Source: Asterionellopsis glacialis (Eukaryota; Bacillariophyta; Plagiogrammaphyceae; Rhaphoneidales; Asterionellopsidaceae). Taken from it: a stretch of 19,135 bases of DNA. Within the stretch, counting starts at the first letter, position 1; each line of letters opens with the position of its first letter. Shown piece by piece: positions 8,554 to 18,164 of the stretch. The position numbers and the translations under genes were made by a program. The stretch covers positions 1 to 19,135 of the forward strand of contig WKLE02000011.1 of assembly GCA_014885115.2 (NCBI GenBank). Reading direction: 5' to 3'. The notes beneath the pieces are model-generated. The model did not search any database and was not told where the DNA came from. It saw only the letters and a program-made list of their open reading frames with translations.

Positions 8554-9372
8554 TAGCAAGATCCAAAAAGCTAGAGAAGAAGAACACTGGCAACAACAAA
8601 GAAATCAAAGAGGTTGATGATTACCCTTGCCTCACACACTATACATTATTACCATACATTATAATACATTATAAGACAATGCACAAAACGAAAATGAATT
8701 TTGAAGAAAGAAGTAATGAATATACTGCATACAATACAAACCAGTCAAGTGGAAGAGCATTCTTCTAAGTTGCGTGCATTGACCTTTTCTGTTTCCCTTG
8801 TCCAAAGTATAAAAGAAAGTAAAGTGGTATTTATGAAAAGATGTTGCAGTATTCGCAAAGTAGGCTCTTTACTACAGTACTGTCTTTCACGCGGTAAGGA
8901 CTACGTGCTTGGTCCATGATATTAGTTTGACCCGGTGATGAGCGTTTGCATTCCTTGTATAAAGCTGATACTCTGCTTTCCTATGTAACTACAGTAAGCA
9001 TTGGTCTCCTCCCCAACTCGTAAGTATTAAAAGAAAAGCAAGGCGAACGAAACATAAAGCAAACGAAGTAAAAATAGAGTGATAGATAGATACATTTTGG
9101 AAGTCTATTGTAGCGCTTTTTTCTATATTTTATAATAATGGTATCAGTCACATTCCCTTTTAGTTATTTTGTTCGCCTGTACTCATGTTTTGAGGACTTG
9201 TTGCAGTGGTGCGGTTTGGAATGTTCAGTTTAGTTGGTGTGCTTTTTTATTTTGATTGGATCCTATTGCAATACGGTATAATCTCTTTTTATAACTCTTT
9301 TTGTGTTTGTTTTGTATTTTGCAAAAGTATCGTTGGGTTCCTCTTATTAAACTCTTTTGGGTATATTGTTAA
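8497..9372. other. Convergent intergenic region
   Basis: This region separates the 3' ends of the LRR gene and the acidic-repeat gene. Short open frames (about 8701-8919, 9206-9472) start at non-ATG codons or are antisense to the acidic gene and have no domain features. TACATTATAA-like words repeat near 8640-8675. The frame +1 to the LRR gene stays open to 8617 and reads basic/coiled-coil-like; see findings. Confidence 0.55.
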
Positions 9373-9852
9373 TCAAAAGTCAAGATCTAATCCAATGGCA
9401 TCCGACATGAACTCATCTGCGGAATCAGATAAGAAATCATCATCAAAGGCTGGAACGAAATGTTTGATATGACTCTTTGGATGAGAACTGCTTCTTTGTT
9501 GGAGTGAAGGAGAAGATGATAACCACAAAGATGTAGTTGAGGTAGGACTTCCATGATGGAAGGAGTCATAATCACGTGAAAGATGGTAGTCCTCCTCCTC
9601 CTCATCGTCATCACTCTCATCATCCGAGTCATAGAATGCAGGGACTCGGCGTTTATGCGTTGGAACAACGAAGCCAACGTTCAGTGTTGTTTCTTCTTCC
9701 TCATCACTCTCGTCATCATCGCTGTCATAAAAGTTTGGAACCGCTAGCTTCCGAGAAGTAGGAGTGGAAGAAGCAGAAGCGCATTGGGAAGTTCTTCTTC
9801 TTTTCGTCTCATCGGAGCAAGATGACTCGATACAGGAAGATGATAGACGCAT
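9373..9852 (-). CDS. Small acidic repeat protein, VPxFYDSDDES repeats
   Basis: A 159-residue frame whose first ATG is at 9852; the longer upstream extension has only a TTG. Residues 17-20 (KRRR) resemble a nuclear signal. A motif of basic residues followed by V-P-x-F-Y-D-S-D-D-E-S and an acidic run recurs at residues 38, 70 and, degenerate (VPAFDDDFLSD), 133. The spacing is 32 and 63, about one and two units of 32. The SDDDESDEEEE stretches are typical casein kinase 2 targets. The tail is SDSADEFMSDAIGLDLDF. No enzymatic domain is visible; it is probably intrinsically disordered and nuclear or chromatin/RNA associated by composition only. I do not recognise the family. The high acidic codon bias and internal repeats argue that it is translated. 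Confidence 0.65.
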   Translation of the reverse strand: MRLSSSCIESSCSDETKRRRTSQCASASSTPTSRKLAVPNFYDSDDDESDEEEETTLNVGFVVPTHKRRVPAFYDSDDESDDDEEEEDYHLSRDYDSFHHGSPTSTTSLWLSSSPSLQQRSSSHPKSHIKHFVPAFDDDFLSDSADEFMSDAIGLDLDF

Positions 9853-10201
9853 TTTCAAATTATAGATTGTGTGTAAGATATAAATAAAAAGAGTGTGGTG
9901 GATGTTGTCCTTATTTTTCAAACCAAGACTTCTAAGATTGTTCTTGTAGTCGAGGAAAGCAAATTTCGTTTTAGGAAAAAGAATGCTGGAGACCTAACGT
10001 AGTCAGTCCACAAGTCAACTGACTAACAAGTGTAGAATAAAAAAAGTAAGACTCAACTGGCAAGAGCCAAAAAAGAAGAAAATTTTATATGTTTTCGAGA
10101 AGGGTGTATTACACCGTTATTAGTCCTCTACTACTCTAGCTAGAGCTAGTTGTTCCTTGCTTGCTGAGCAGTTCTGTTTCGTGTCACATCTCAGTAGCTT
10201 G

Positions 10202-10218
10202 CCGTACATTCAGTACGG
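10202..10218. repeat. Short perfect hairpin
   Basis: CCGTAC and GTACGG pair around the 5-nt loop ATTCA. This belongs to the GTAC-containing word family that recurs in the intergenic DNA of this window. Confidence 0.4.
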
Positions 10219-10697
10219 GATGAAAAATGCCAGAGCAGCGTGGGCAGTCAGAGAGAGTTCCTGTTTTCTTCCTGGATGCCAATACCTCTCTGGTACAACT
10301 TCATTGTAGTTTCAACGTGGAACATTTTCGGTACGCATACATCCTACAAGGGTGGTTTACTTGACACGGTTCAAGTTGGACTTCACCGAAACTCCAGGAA
10401 AAACGGAAGCCTGCGGGATTCGGATTGGCTGATCGCAAACTCAGTCGGAATTCCGATTGACTTCATTCTGGAGCAAAAAGCGGGAATGGACTCTTTTGAT
10501 TTGTGCTTGCGAGATGTCCATTGATGGCACTGGCATGGCTGGCGTGAATTATTTTTTTCACGGATACTTCTTGGGAAGGTCATAAATAAGCATGTCCTCA
10601 AATATAACATATTTTATATGAAAATTTTTGTAATCGTTCTCAAGTTTTATCGATAACATGCTAATTTCATTCACACTTCATTCACACTTCCCCATCA

Positions 10698-10707
10698 ATC
10701 ACGTGAT
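10698..10707. promoter_or_regulatory. CACGTG (E-box/G-box) palindrome
   Basis: ATCACGTGAT is a 10-bp palindrome centred on CACGTG, the core bound by bZIP and bHLH regulators in eukaryotes. No gene starts nearby, so relevance is unclear. A direct repeat of TTCATTCACAC lies just upstream. Confidence 0.25.
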
Positions 10708-10924
10708 GTCACAGTGATATCGACGAAAAAATCAATCATCCAAATTACTTACTTGTATTGTTGCTCAGGACGTCATGCATTTATTCGATTTTCAATAATT
10801 GTTCTGGCCATCGTCGGGTCTCGTCGAAGCAGCCACGTTCATGTTGAGGTTGAAGCAAATTCTCTCACAAAATTGGAGAGGAATGTTGTATGGAATACCA
10901 GTATCCCGGATATTCTATTAAAAA

Positions 10925-10962
10925 TGTCATTGAAATTCAACATGAAAAGAATTTCAATGATA
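10925..10962. repeat. Hairpin with 11-bp perfect stem
   Basis: CATTGAAATTC (10928-10938) pairs with GAATTTCAATG (10949-10959) around a 10-nt loop. Pairing extends by T-A, G-T and T-A at the base. It lies in non-coding DNA. Confidence 0.55.
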
Positions 10963-11623
10963 CGCATCACCAAACTATTATATATGAAAAAATAGTCATC
11001 GTCCATTCAAGGTACACCCTTAGTCCTGCATTATCATGTATATATGTATCAAAAACTTAAATTACATCTACGGCGCAACTACTGCAATTCAACCCTTCAA
11101 GAATGAACAAAAGAATTGGCATTACAACAAGATTATAACATAGTATATATGTATACATCAAAATGCATATTTATACAGACTGTTTGAATACACCAATAAA
11201 GATTGATAAGTGCTGAATCGAGTATCAGCTTCAATGTCTTCTCACTACAATCATGATCCTAGCACAGTTATCCTAACGGACATGGCACTTACCAGGTACC
11301 TTTTTCAATGGAGGCATAAGTATTATAATACATACTATCAAAAACAGATGGTCCATTTTTCCGGTGTCTTTACAGAACATTGAAAAGATACATCACCATA
11401 TGTTGAATGTTGAAGCTTTCACTTTTTTTGTAATTGTTTATATAATAGCGAGGAGACTATTTCAGATCGTTCATAAAATAAAGTAAATTGCATCGGTAAC
11501 ATCACAACAACAGCATTTGTCGAGGAACAGTATGCAGAACTGGCCAGAGCATGTGCAAGTAGTAAGTATTCTCTCGCATTTGATGGAGGTTTAAAAGGAA
11601 TGTTTCGGGTTGCACCATGTAAG

Positions 11624-11772
11624 TCTTGTCCATTCTTCGTCTCCTGTTTTGGAAGAATTCCAGTCGCTATCGGATCACAAACAAGATGACAACACGTAAT
11701 CATGTCCTATTCTTCGTCTCCTTTTCTTGGCAGGATACCTGTCATTATCGGAACAGAAACGAGACGACAACA
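11624..11772. repeat. Diverged tandem duplication, unit about 77 bp
   Basis: Copy 1 (11624-11694) and copy 2 (11700-11772) share ATTCTTCGTCTCCT, TATCGGA and GACAACA at nearly constant offset (76-78). Upstream of and including copy 1, the plus strand is open without a start ATG from 11477 to 11689. On the plus strand both copies contain GRIPV(A/I)IG; on the minus strand both contain PI(A/M)TGILP. An eroded coding relic on one strand is possible, but indels between copies shift the frame. Confidence 0.5.
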
Positions 11773-12590
11773 ATGAAGAAAGTTATGCTTTGAGAATATA
11801 ATGCAGCAAGCACCAACATTGCTTTTGGTTTCTTTTTTCTAATCTCAAAATTCTTTCTTTCTTGTCCGGGAGTTCTTAACATGGGCTAAGTCTCTCTCCT
11901 CATGGAGTGTGCTAGAGATCCGGAACTCCGATCACTGTGAAGTGTATCATCTAGCAACACGGTGCTCTTTACTTCTTCTCCCTATTATATCAAGAGAATA
12001 CTTTGAATGGCATGTATTTACCACATCAAATGCATTATTTGAATCTTTTGGAAACCGCAACAAGTCTTTTAATGACTTACCATGCCTTGATAGGACGCAG
12101 ATACTTCTCTCTCTTTGGATTCTGTTTTTCCTTTTCTTTTTGGTATTTCTTATTGTATTGGTGGGAACAAAAACAGTCTGGCTCAGACAATGAGAGGAGA
12201 AATTATTTACAAGGGTATGAAACATCCAAACAGACTTTGAAATTGCCAAGCTATCACCTAATTCGGAATGCAGTCCGTCCATCGTATGACAAAAAGGCAC
12301 AGACATTGGAAAAATGTGAGTGTGAAACGATCCGACTTTGTATGACACATCCCTTTTATGAGTAACACTGCCAACCATGCAGCACATACGATTTATATCG
12401 TTAGCCAGATTGTCCGTCCGTCAGTACGGACTGCCTGTGTCCCTCTGTGCAGAGTTACAAACAATATAAGGTACGCCACAAAACGCATGTCGCATACCTG
12501 TTCAGTACTGTATGCCAGCATTCTCGACTTTTTAGTGGTTGATACTTCTTGACATCCACTACCAGATACCAGGTTGGACTTTCCATCCCA

Positions 12591-12656
12591 TACCTGGTAC
12601 CAGGTAGGACCTACAGTACCTGGTACAGTCATGATTTTTGTAAGGTAGGACCTACC
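12591..12656. repeat. TACCTGGTACCAGGTA palindrome island
   Basis: This holds a 16-bp perfect palindrome (12591-12606), GGTAGGACCTAC (12603-12614), GTACCTGGTAC (12616-12626) and GGTAGGACCTACC (12644-12656), in 66 bases. A further ATACCAGGT lies just upstream at about 12566-12574. The later motifs share a design of 5-6-bp arms around one central base. Same word family as 6283-6460. Confidence 0.65.
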
Positions 12657-12867
12657 AGCAGGTAAGAGGTGTCTACAGGAGGGCAATGAGTATCTCTTTA
12701 GAGATAACGCATCAAGACACAGCAGCGACACACCCAATATCTCTGCATGGCGCGCCAAAAAACTCGATATCCGCAAGAAAGAAACAACCTTGACCCATGA
12801 CAAAGGCTCTGGCAGTATCGACGGCAAGCAAGATCAGTTAATGTTCTCTGTAGGAGTGAACAGATGA
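12649..12867 (+). pseudogene. Orphan open frame, possible exon or gene relic
   Basis: 72 sense codons are open after a TAG at 12646 and end in TGA at 12865. There is no early ATG. The composition (RAKKLDIRKKETTLTHDKGS) is mixed-charge and protein-like rather than the hydrophobic translation typical of AT-rich spacer, and the DNA is locally GC-richer. A TCTACAG acceptor at 12672-12678 is in phase with it, so it could be a terminal exon starting at 12679. No family recognised; upstream exons not found. Confidence 0.25.
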
Positions 12868-13315
12868 CAATTTCTTTTTTGACAAATACAATACTTTGAT
12901 TGGCCAATTATGTGATGTAATAATTCCAGCAACGACCACGTCGGCACGTTCGAACGATGTAATTAATTAAGGCAGGCATAGGCTGCTATCAGACCCCAAA
13001 ATACCTGTTTCCAAATTTTTTTAGTATGGAGTTTCAAGGACTTTTTGACCTAAGTAAAGAGCATCGAAAGAAAACCATATGGCTAAAATGATCCAAGTTC
13101 GTTTGTCACATAACCACCAATCAAATTTAGAAAGAGTGAAACTCTGGATTTCTGTGTATGATTATTACCAAGTAAATTAACGGCCAATGAAAAGTCGTTC
13201 CTTTCTGAACCTTTCGATATTACAATCTATTCGTGTAAACAGATGATCAGAAAATGATAAATAATGCATTGATAAGCCTTTCTAGTCTCTTAAGTTGGAT
13301 CATGAGAAAGATGAC

Positions 13316-14447
13316 CACGTCAGCTCCCCTCTAACATTTATGGGGCCGTAGGACCTAACTGGATGGGGTTGTACAAAAATTCTACTTTTAGGCCTTTAGT
13401 GGACTACATGAGCCTTGAATGAATAGCTATGTTAGAAAGTCCTCCAGCTGATTTTCTCAGTCTAATTTCTTTCTCTCTCTTTTTTTTTGGTACCGAGGAA
13501 CCAAGATATACTGATTTCATTAGAGAGAAACACTCAATACTTCAACAAAATTGAAAATAGAAAATACTGACTTACTGAAAGGACCAATCATTTTATTTAA
13601 CTTTCAGCTTGAAGTATCTCTGTTTCTTTCTGATCTCAATACCGAGGAACCTTATTCTACTGATTGGATCTTATAGAACAATCCACACTTCAATGTTTAC
13701 GCTGTTAAATATTGAATCATCAGGATTTATACTTATGAAACTCATTCTTAGAGTAAGAGAAAATGTTCATTTTAGACTTCAATTTTTGCATTCAAGTTCA
13801 AGGCGAATCATTATAATAATTATTTTAGCAACTTTCTATATTTACCATGTATCTTCCAACCCACGTCAGCCCTTTTAGAAGGCAAAGAATTAGATTGAAC
13901 TTTAAAAGTGATATAATGGAACAGTTATTTGTTTAACGGAGACAGCGTCTCGGAAGAAACTGATAAGTTGAAGAGGTCATGATTTTCTGGAAGCACACAT
14001 TCGAGACACACTCCCATTTGCTGATTTCTGGGGGGTAGAACATCATATTTCGTTAGTTCCTACATATTCCTAGTATTCCAACAAAGAGTATCAATTTCTT
14101 AAATCGTAGAAATGCATATGGATTCTACTTGTACCACAAACGTTAAGTGAAATTTCAAACGAGATTTTGTATGAAAAGTTAACTTTGATTCAGTACCGAA
14201 CTTACTTTCTCCTCATATTTGTTTGACGGTAGTAGTGGGATTAACTTCAGAAAGGTGAAATACGCAAGTCAACCAATCGTTTTTCGACCTATACTTCGCC
14301 TTAATTCTTGAGAACAAGTACATATCTAGAAATTCTCATATTAAATTCTCGAATCCTGCCTATAAGTAAGCTGATAAGTAAGGTCAACGAATAGGAGCGC
14401 ATGTTTTGGGAAACCAAAGAACAGATAAGACGTTGCAAACACGTCAG
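13316..14447 (+). promoter_or_regulatory. Three CACGTCAG bZIP-type elements
   Basis: CACGTCAG occurs at 13316-13323, 13862-13869 and 14440-14447, all in the same orientation. The word combines a G-box half with TGACG (reverse strand), a hybrid bZIP site type. TGACGT-type elements are known in CO2/cAMP-responsive diatom promoters. The nearest lies 282 bp upstream of the next start codon; function is inferred only. Confidence 0.3.
13491..13692. repeat. Diverged direct repeats, 149-bp spacing
   Basis: TACCGAGGAACC occurs at 13491 and 13640. It is followed in both by ACTGATT, then AT, then an A-rich segment, then ACTTCAA, and is preceded by TTTCTTTCT pyrimidine tracts. The two are an old tandem or dispersed duplication in non-coding DNA. 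Confidence 0.5.
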
Positions 14448-14728
14448 TGCGAACCCGGACTTCCCAGATTGATCCTGGTATGGTGTCTGTGTAGAGCGTG
14501 TCGCAGAATTCATCCCGTGTAGTACTTATTATGGTAAACTCTACGATCAGCGCCCGAAAACTGATTTGAGAGCGGGGTGCTTTTCTCCGACACAAGAGGT
14601 GCTCTGAACGTCGAAAGACGAAAGCTTTCTCGGGAAAATCTTTGTCTCAGAATCTCTAGGTTTCTCAACGATTGTTTGCCTCTCTCAAAACCTTTCACTA
14701 CTCCTCTCTATTGTATCGACAAAGAGCA

Positions 14729-15625
14729 ATGTCTAGCAAATCCGCCATGTCAACAGCAACAGAGATCAGCAGTAATGTTATTAAGAAGTTCAGTAACGAA
14801 GGTTGCGATGGAATGAGCCACGCAATTTCCATGACCAACTCGGAAATCGCTCAAGCAGCGCATCTGTCTTACACAGGTGCTTCGCCCGCGATGAACCATG
14901 CTTCCGTTACGGACTCCTCCTCCTCAGCTCCTCGACTAAACTTGCGAAAGCGAGCTGTCACCGAGGTCGAGGAACCCTCCTCTGTCGTCATGTCATCTTA
15001 CGATTCCGCATTTATGTGCGGACTGTTTGCGGACATTGCCGAGACGAGAACTTCTGAATCCGATTCCCAGTCTGCAGATAATTCTACTAGCAGCAAATCC
15101 CAAGATACTTCCCTGAATCTACCACGATTTCCATCCCCTCACGTTGAGCCACCATCGAAAAGGAGCAAAATCAGCCGAAACAAATCTATTGCACGTAACG
15201 GACAATCCTTTTTCAATCTCAACAGTGTCGTAGCTTCTGGTGATATCGTCTCACCTGTTTCACCTGAAATCAGGCATGATAATATCATTACGACTTCGAC
15301 TGCTCCAGCCAACTCCAACGCCACTACCACTTCCAGTGATATTGCTTTCCCTCACTTGCCAGCTACCGTCAGTGACCAAGACCTAACTCGAATTGACCTT
15401 CATTTGCCAGCACGGCAGTCAACCGAGACTTATGGTTGGTTCGTTGATATGGACTCTTCCACCGAAGAAGTCATCCACGAGACCAACGCTTATGCTGCCA
15501 AAGAAGACAAACAAGAACTCGCCTTCAACTACCCCACCGCGCCGGTGAAGAGTGATATGGATGCTCAAGTCGAATGGGCACAAGCCGCTGACACTATCGA
15601 TGACGTCCTTGGAGATTTCTTCTAA
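14729..15625 (+). CDS. Conserved diatom-type protein with SSYDSAF and YGWFVDMD motifs
   Basis: A 298-residue intronless frame. The ATG at 14729 (GCAATGTC) is the first methionine; upstream in-frame sequence only offers a TTG. The protein is Ser/Thr-rich and probably disordered, with short ordered blocks: RLNLRKRAV (69-77), SSYDSAFMCGLFADIAE (89-105), the basic KRSKISRNKS (144-153, nuclear-signal-like), LPATVSDQDLTRIDLHLPAR, YGWFVDMD (235-242) and an acidic end, DDVLGDFF. I associate this combination of blocks with uncharacterised proteins of diatoms, with no known biochemical activity. It is GC-richer than its surroundings, as a translated gene should be here. The upstream region has a pyrimidine-rich initiator-like CTCTCTC and a CACGTCAG element. 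A nuclear regulatory role is a guess from composition; the gene call itself is secure. Confidence 0.85.
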   Translation: MSSKSAMSTATEISSNVIKKFSNEGCDGMSHAISMTNSEIAQAAHLSYTGASPAMNHASVTDSSSSAPRLNLRKRAVTEVEEPSSVVMSSYDSAFMCGLFADIAETRTSESDSQSADNSTSSKSQDTSLNLPRFPSPHVEPPSKRSKISRNKSIARNGQSFFNLNSVVASGDIVSPVSPEIRHDNIITTSTAPANSNATTTSSDIAFPHLPATVSDQDLTRIDLHLPARQSTETYGWFVDMDSSTEEVIHETNAYAAKEDKQELAFNYPTAPVKSDMDAQVEWAQAADTIDDVLGDFF

Positions 15626-18164
15626 GATAGTTGTGTTCTCGCGCTGCTGCAATCTCATTCATTGCACTTGAAAACCAATCACTTCCGCTTCGACCACTGA
15701 CTACATAAACTATACATGACACGAAACACCACCGCACACAGTCATTATCACCTCGACCACTACATGCACTCTACATATATTTCATTCATATTTCACGCTA
15801 CCACAACATCACAAACAAAAAAAACACTACATTTTGCTATAATGCAGCTTGCTTCTATATATATCAAGCTTCTTTCTCTTTCCAAGAAAGAAACTCGAAA
15901 AAACTATCTTACGCTACTAGCAGACTACGGAGACTTAATCCGACCGCTTGTAAGGTAACAAAAAATCATCTATAGCCGAACCGAACGACAAGATGGAAAC
16001 GCGTCCAGCATTGTAACCCACAAAATCGAAAAAAATCTAAGCCCCATCAATGGCTCTAAGACAATGGCTCTCCCTCATTCAATTGGGGCTTGAGTGTATG
16101 TCACCCTCTCCTTTCGATTGTTGTGAACGATGCGGTTCAGTTGCTTTCTTTCTGATTTACGTTTGGCTCCGCAACTCATATCATGACAGAATTTGCCTGT
16201 CTGAAAGAAACAAACCCACACATACGACAAACCACTTGGAGTCAATGGAAACCATTGGCTCATCAAACAATAGATTTTGGTTTGCTTTACTTTTTCAAAC
16301 TTTCTTTTTAAATATTGAACACAGTTTTTCTAATACTAATATAGAAAACTTCATATTCATGGATTTTACAACACGTACTTTTTTCAATCTCCATCTCTAG
16401 AGAGACCATTGTCTCTATGCATTTTTTCCAAATCGACAACCTTCGTTTCTTCCGTTGGCAGCGATAGTAAGTACTATATCCTACGTAGGGTTCTACAGCA
16501 CATCGGATTTACCGCGGTACACAACAATACAGTCGTCCTAAAAAAGAAAGAGGAAAGACACCACGTATGTGTGTTTCCAGAGCTCAACTTCTCTGTACTG
16601 TGTAAAAACGTGGTAAAACCATACAAGGTACCAGTACACAAGCTAATTTCCAGGTATTCTTACTAGAGGAATGTGCTCAGGATTTATCTACGGTGCGTAG
16701 TACCAGGTATGTCGTAAATCACACAGCCTACCACTGATTGTTTGGTGGTTACTGAAGAAGTAAAACGAAACTCCCCGTTGAAAATAATGCATGCAGTACA
16801 GGTACGTCGTACAGTAATCCGCCATCAATGAATCACGAAAGAAAAGATTCTTTTTAAAAAAAAAATAATTATTGCCCAAGAGGTATGCCTAACAAAGTTT
16901 TTATATGGACGTAATCGAGACAGTGTTTTAGTGATCGTCCATTTTCTTTGATTTCTGGAATTCAAAGTAGTTGTTGTCTTCTTCCATCTATCCAGAAAAC
17001 GAGGTAGAATTCTATGATATTTACGTATGTACATTTATACTGCTCCCATTTTCGAACGAAAATAATGAGCAGGCAAGAGGGCCTTATTAATGCAATACAA
17101 CGACTTGTTGGTATCTCACTGAAAGTAATAATTACTAAGAAACCCCGACCCCAAGAACCCAGCATCTCTTTTTCTTTGTTTTTTCGAATGTGAAATACTA
17201 TATATTGCAAACTGTACTTTATTTACTTATGTTCGTTTTCTACTACGTGTATCAATTTCTGTACCGAAACATGGAGATTCTCTTTCAAAGTCGATAATCA
17301 GTACCGAATGAAGAATGGATTCTCGTTTGAAGGAAAAAAACCGTTTTTAGCTTTCTTGGGCGCCATATAAGCAAAGGATCGCTTTTCTGTCTCATGTCAC
17401 ACTAGATATATTATCTTTCCTCGTCCTTGTTGCTCGAAATGACGGTAAAAGTGTTGGGAAGACGTTAAACGACACGTCCCTCTTGAATAAATGCTTTGAT
17501 TCGTATAGATTCTATATTGGTTAGAAAGGGGAATGTTACCGGGACACCATCTTTCATGCAATAACCGTTATCATTTTATTAGATTCTATTGTGAATCAAG
17601 AGGTCCCGGGTGTGAGCATAGTAAAAGATTGTAGTCCTAAAGTCCTATTCATTATGATTGAAGTACTGTACCCAATTGTTTGAGTTGGTTTGTGTGAAAC
17701 ACATTTTTTTTCACTGTGTTTTAGTCCCAGTGATACTATGATCTTCATTGGAGGGGTTATAAAGTTCTCGATATCATACTTACAAGTAAAATGATCCCTG
17801 CTAATGTATCCCAAAGTCAATCGGCAAAATCCAGAAAATCATCTCAATGAAATATTATTTATTGTTCTCGTACCCTACCTGGTAGATGGTGTGCAATATG
17901 GGAAAAAGGAATATCCACATTGGACAGAACTTCAACACTTTCAATAACATCATACAAATTTTACTACAGTAATCATCATTTGAATTTCTTCCTCTTTCTT
18001 CTATCGTCAACATAGATAGCTCCAACTACAGTACCGGTAGGGTCCTAGTCCACAAGAGAGAGACTGAAGTAGTCGAAACCTCTCTATTACTCTGTGTCAT
18101 GCCGAAAGGGAGATACTACTGTCGAAGTGATCCATCATATTATACTCTTTCTTTCATACTCTCT
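15626..18164. other. Intergenic region, no convincing gene
   Basis: The first 250 bases are probably the 3' UTR and downstream region of the preceding gene, with a TTCTTTCT/AGAAAGAA hairpin at 15870-15892. A 116-codon frame from a true ATG at 16050 has no recognisable domain and is low-confidence. GTACC-family words are scattered (GGTACCAG near 16627, GTACCAGGTA near 16700, TACCTGGTA near 17876, TACCGGTA near 18033). GTACCGA occurs near 14193, 17261 and 17300. I see no RNA gene or transposon. Confidence 0.55.

Larger units (their letters stand above)
9853..14728. other. Gene-poor 4.9-kb region
   Basis: No complete gene is supported. In order it contains the upstream region of the acidic-repeat gene, CTCTAGCTAGAG (10134-10145), a CCGTAC/GTACGG hairpin (10202-10218) and a slightly GC-richer stretch at 10200-10530 with an open frame lacking a good ATG. 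Then come ATCACGTGAT (10698-10707), a hairpin (10925-10962), a diverged tandem duplication (11624-11772), a palindrome island (12591-12656), an orphan open frame (12649-12867), a diverged direct repeat (13491-13692) and three CACGTCAG elements. Two overlapping frames at about 11947-12387 on opposite strands look like chance. Confidence 0.55.

Noticed and set aside
10240..10524. 94-codon frame in a GC-richer patch
   Set aside because: It starts at GTG and its first ATG is at 10276; no domain and no clear promoter. Composition alone is not enough to call a gene.
11947..12387. Opposed long frames on both strands (146 and about 117 codons from ATG)
   Set aside because: They overlap each other almost fully, neither shows a domain, and the plus-strand hydrophobic patch reflects T-rich DNA.
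12393..12827. 144-codon minus-strand frame
   Set aside because: It runs through the palindrome island, whose GTACC repeats would be coding; no domain.
15716..15958. 80-codon frame after the diatom-type gene
   Set aside because: It lies in the likely 3' UTR/downstream region, His/Tyr/Ser-rich with no structure.
16050..16400. 116-codon frame with a true ATG
   Set aside because: It contains repeated CAATGGCTCT spacer-like DNA at its start and no recognisable domain. A real small gene cannot be excluded.
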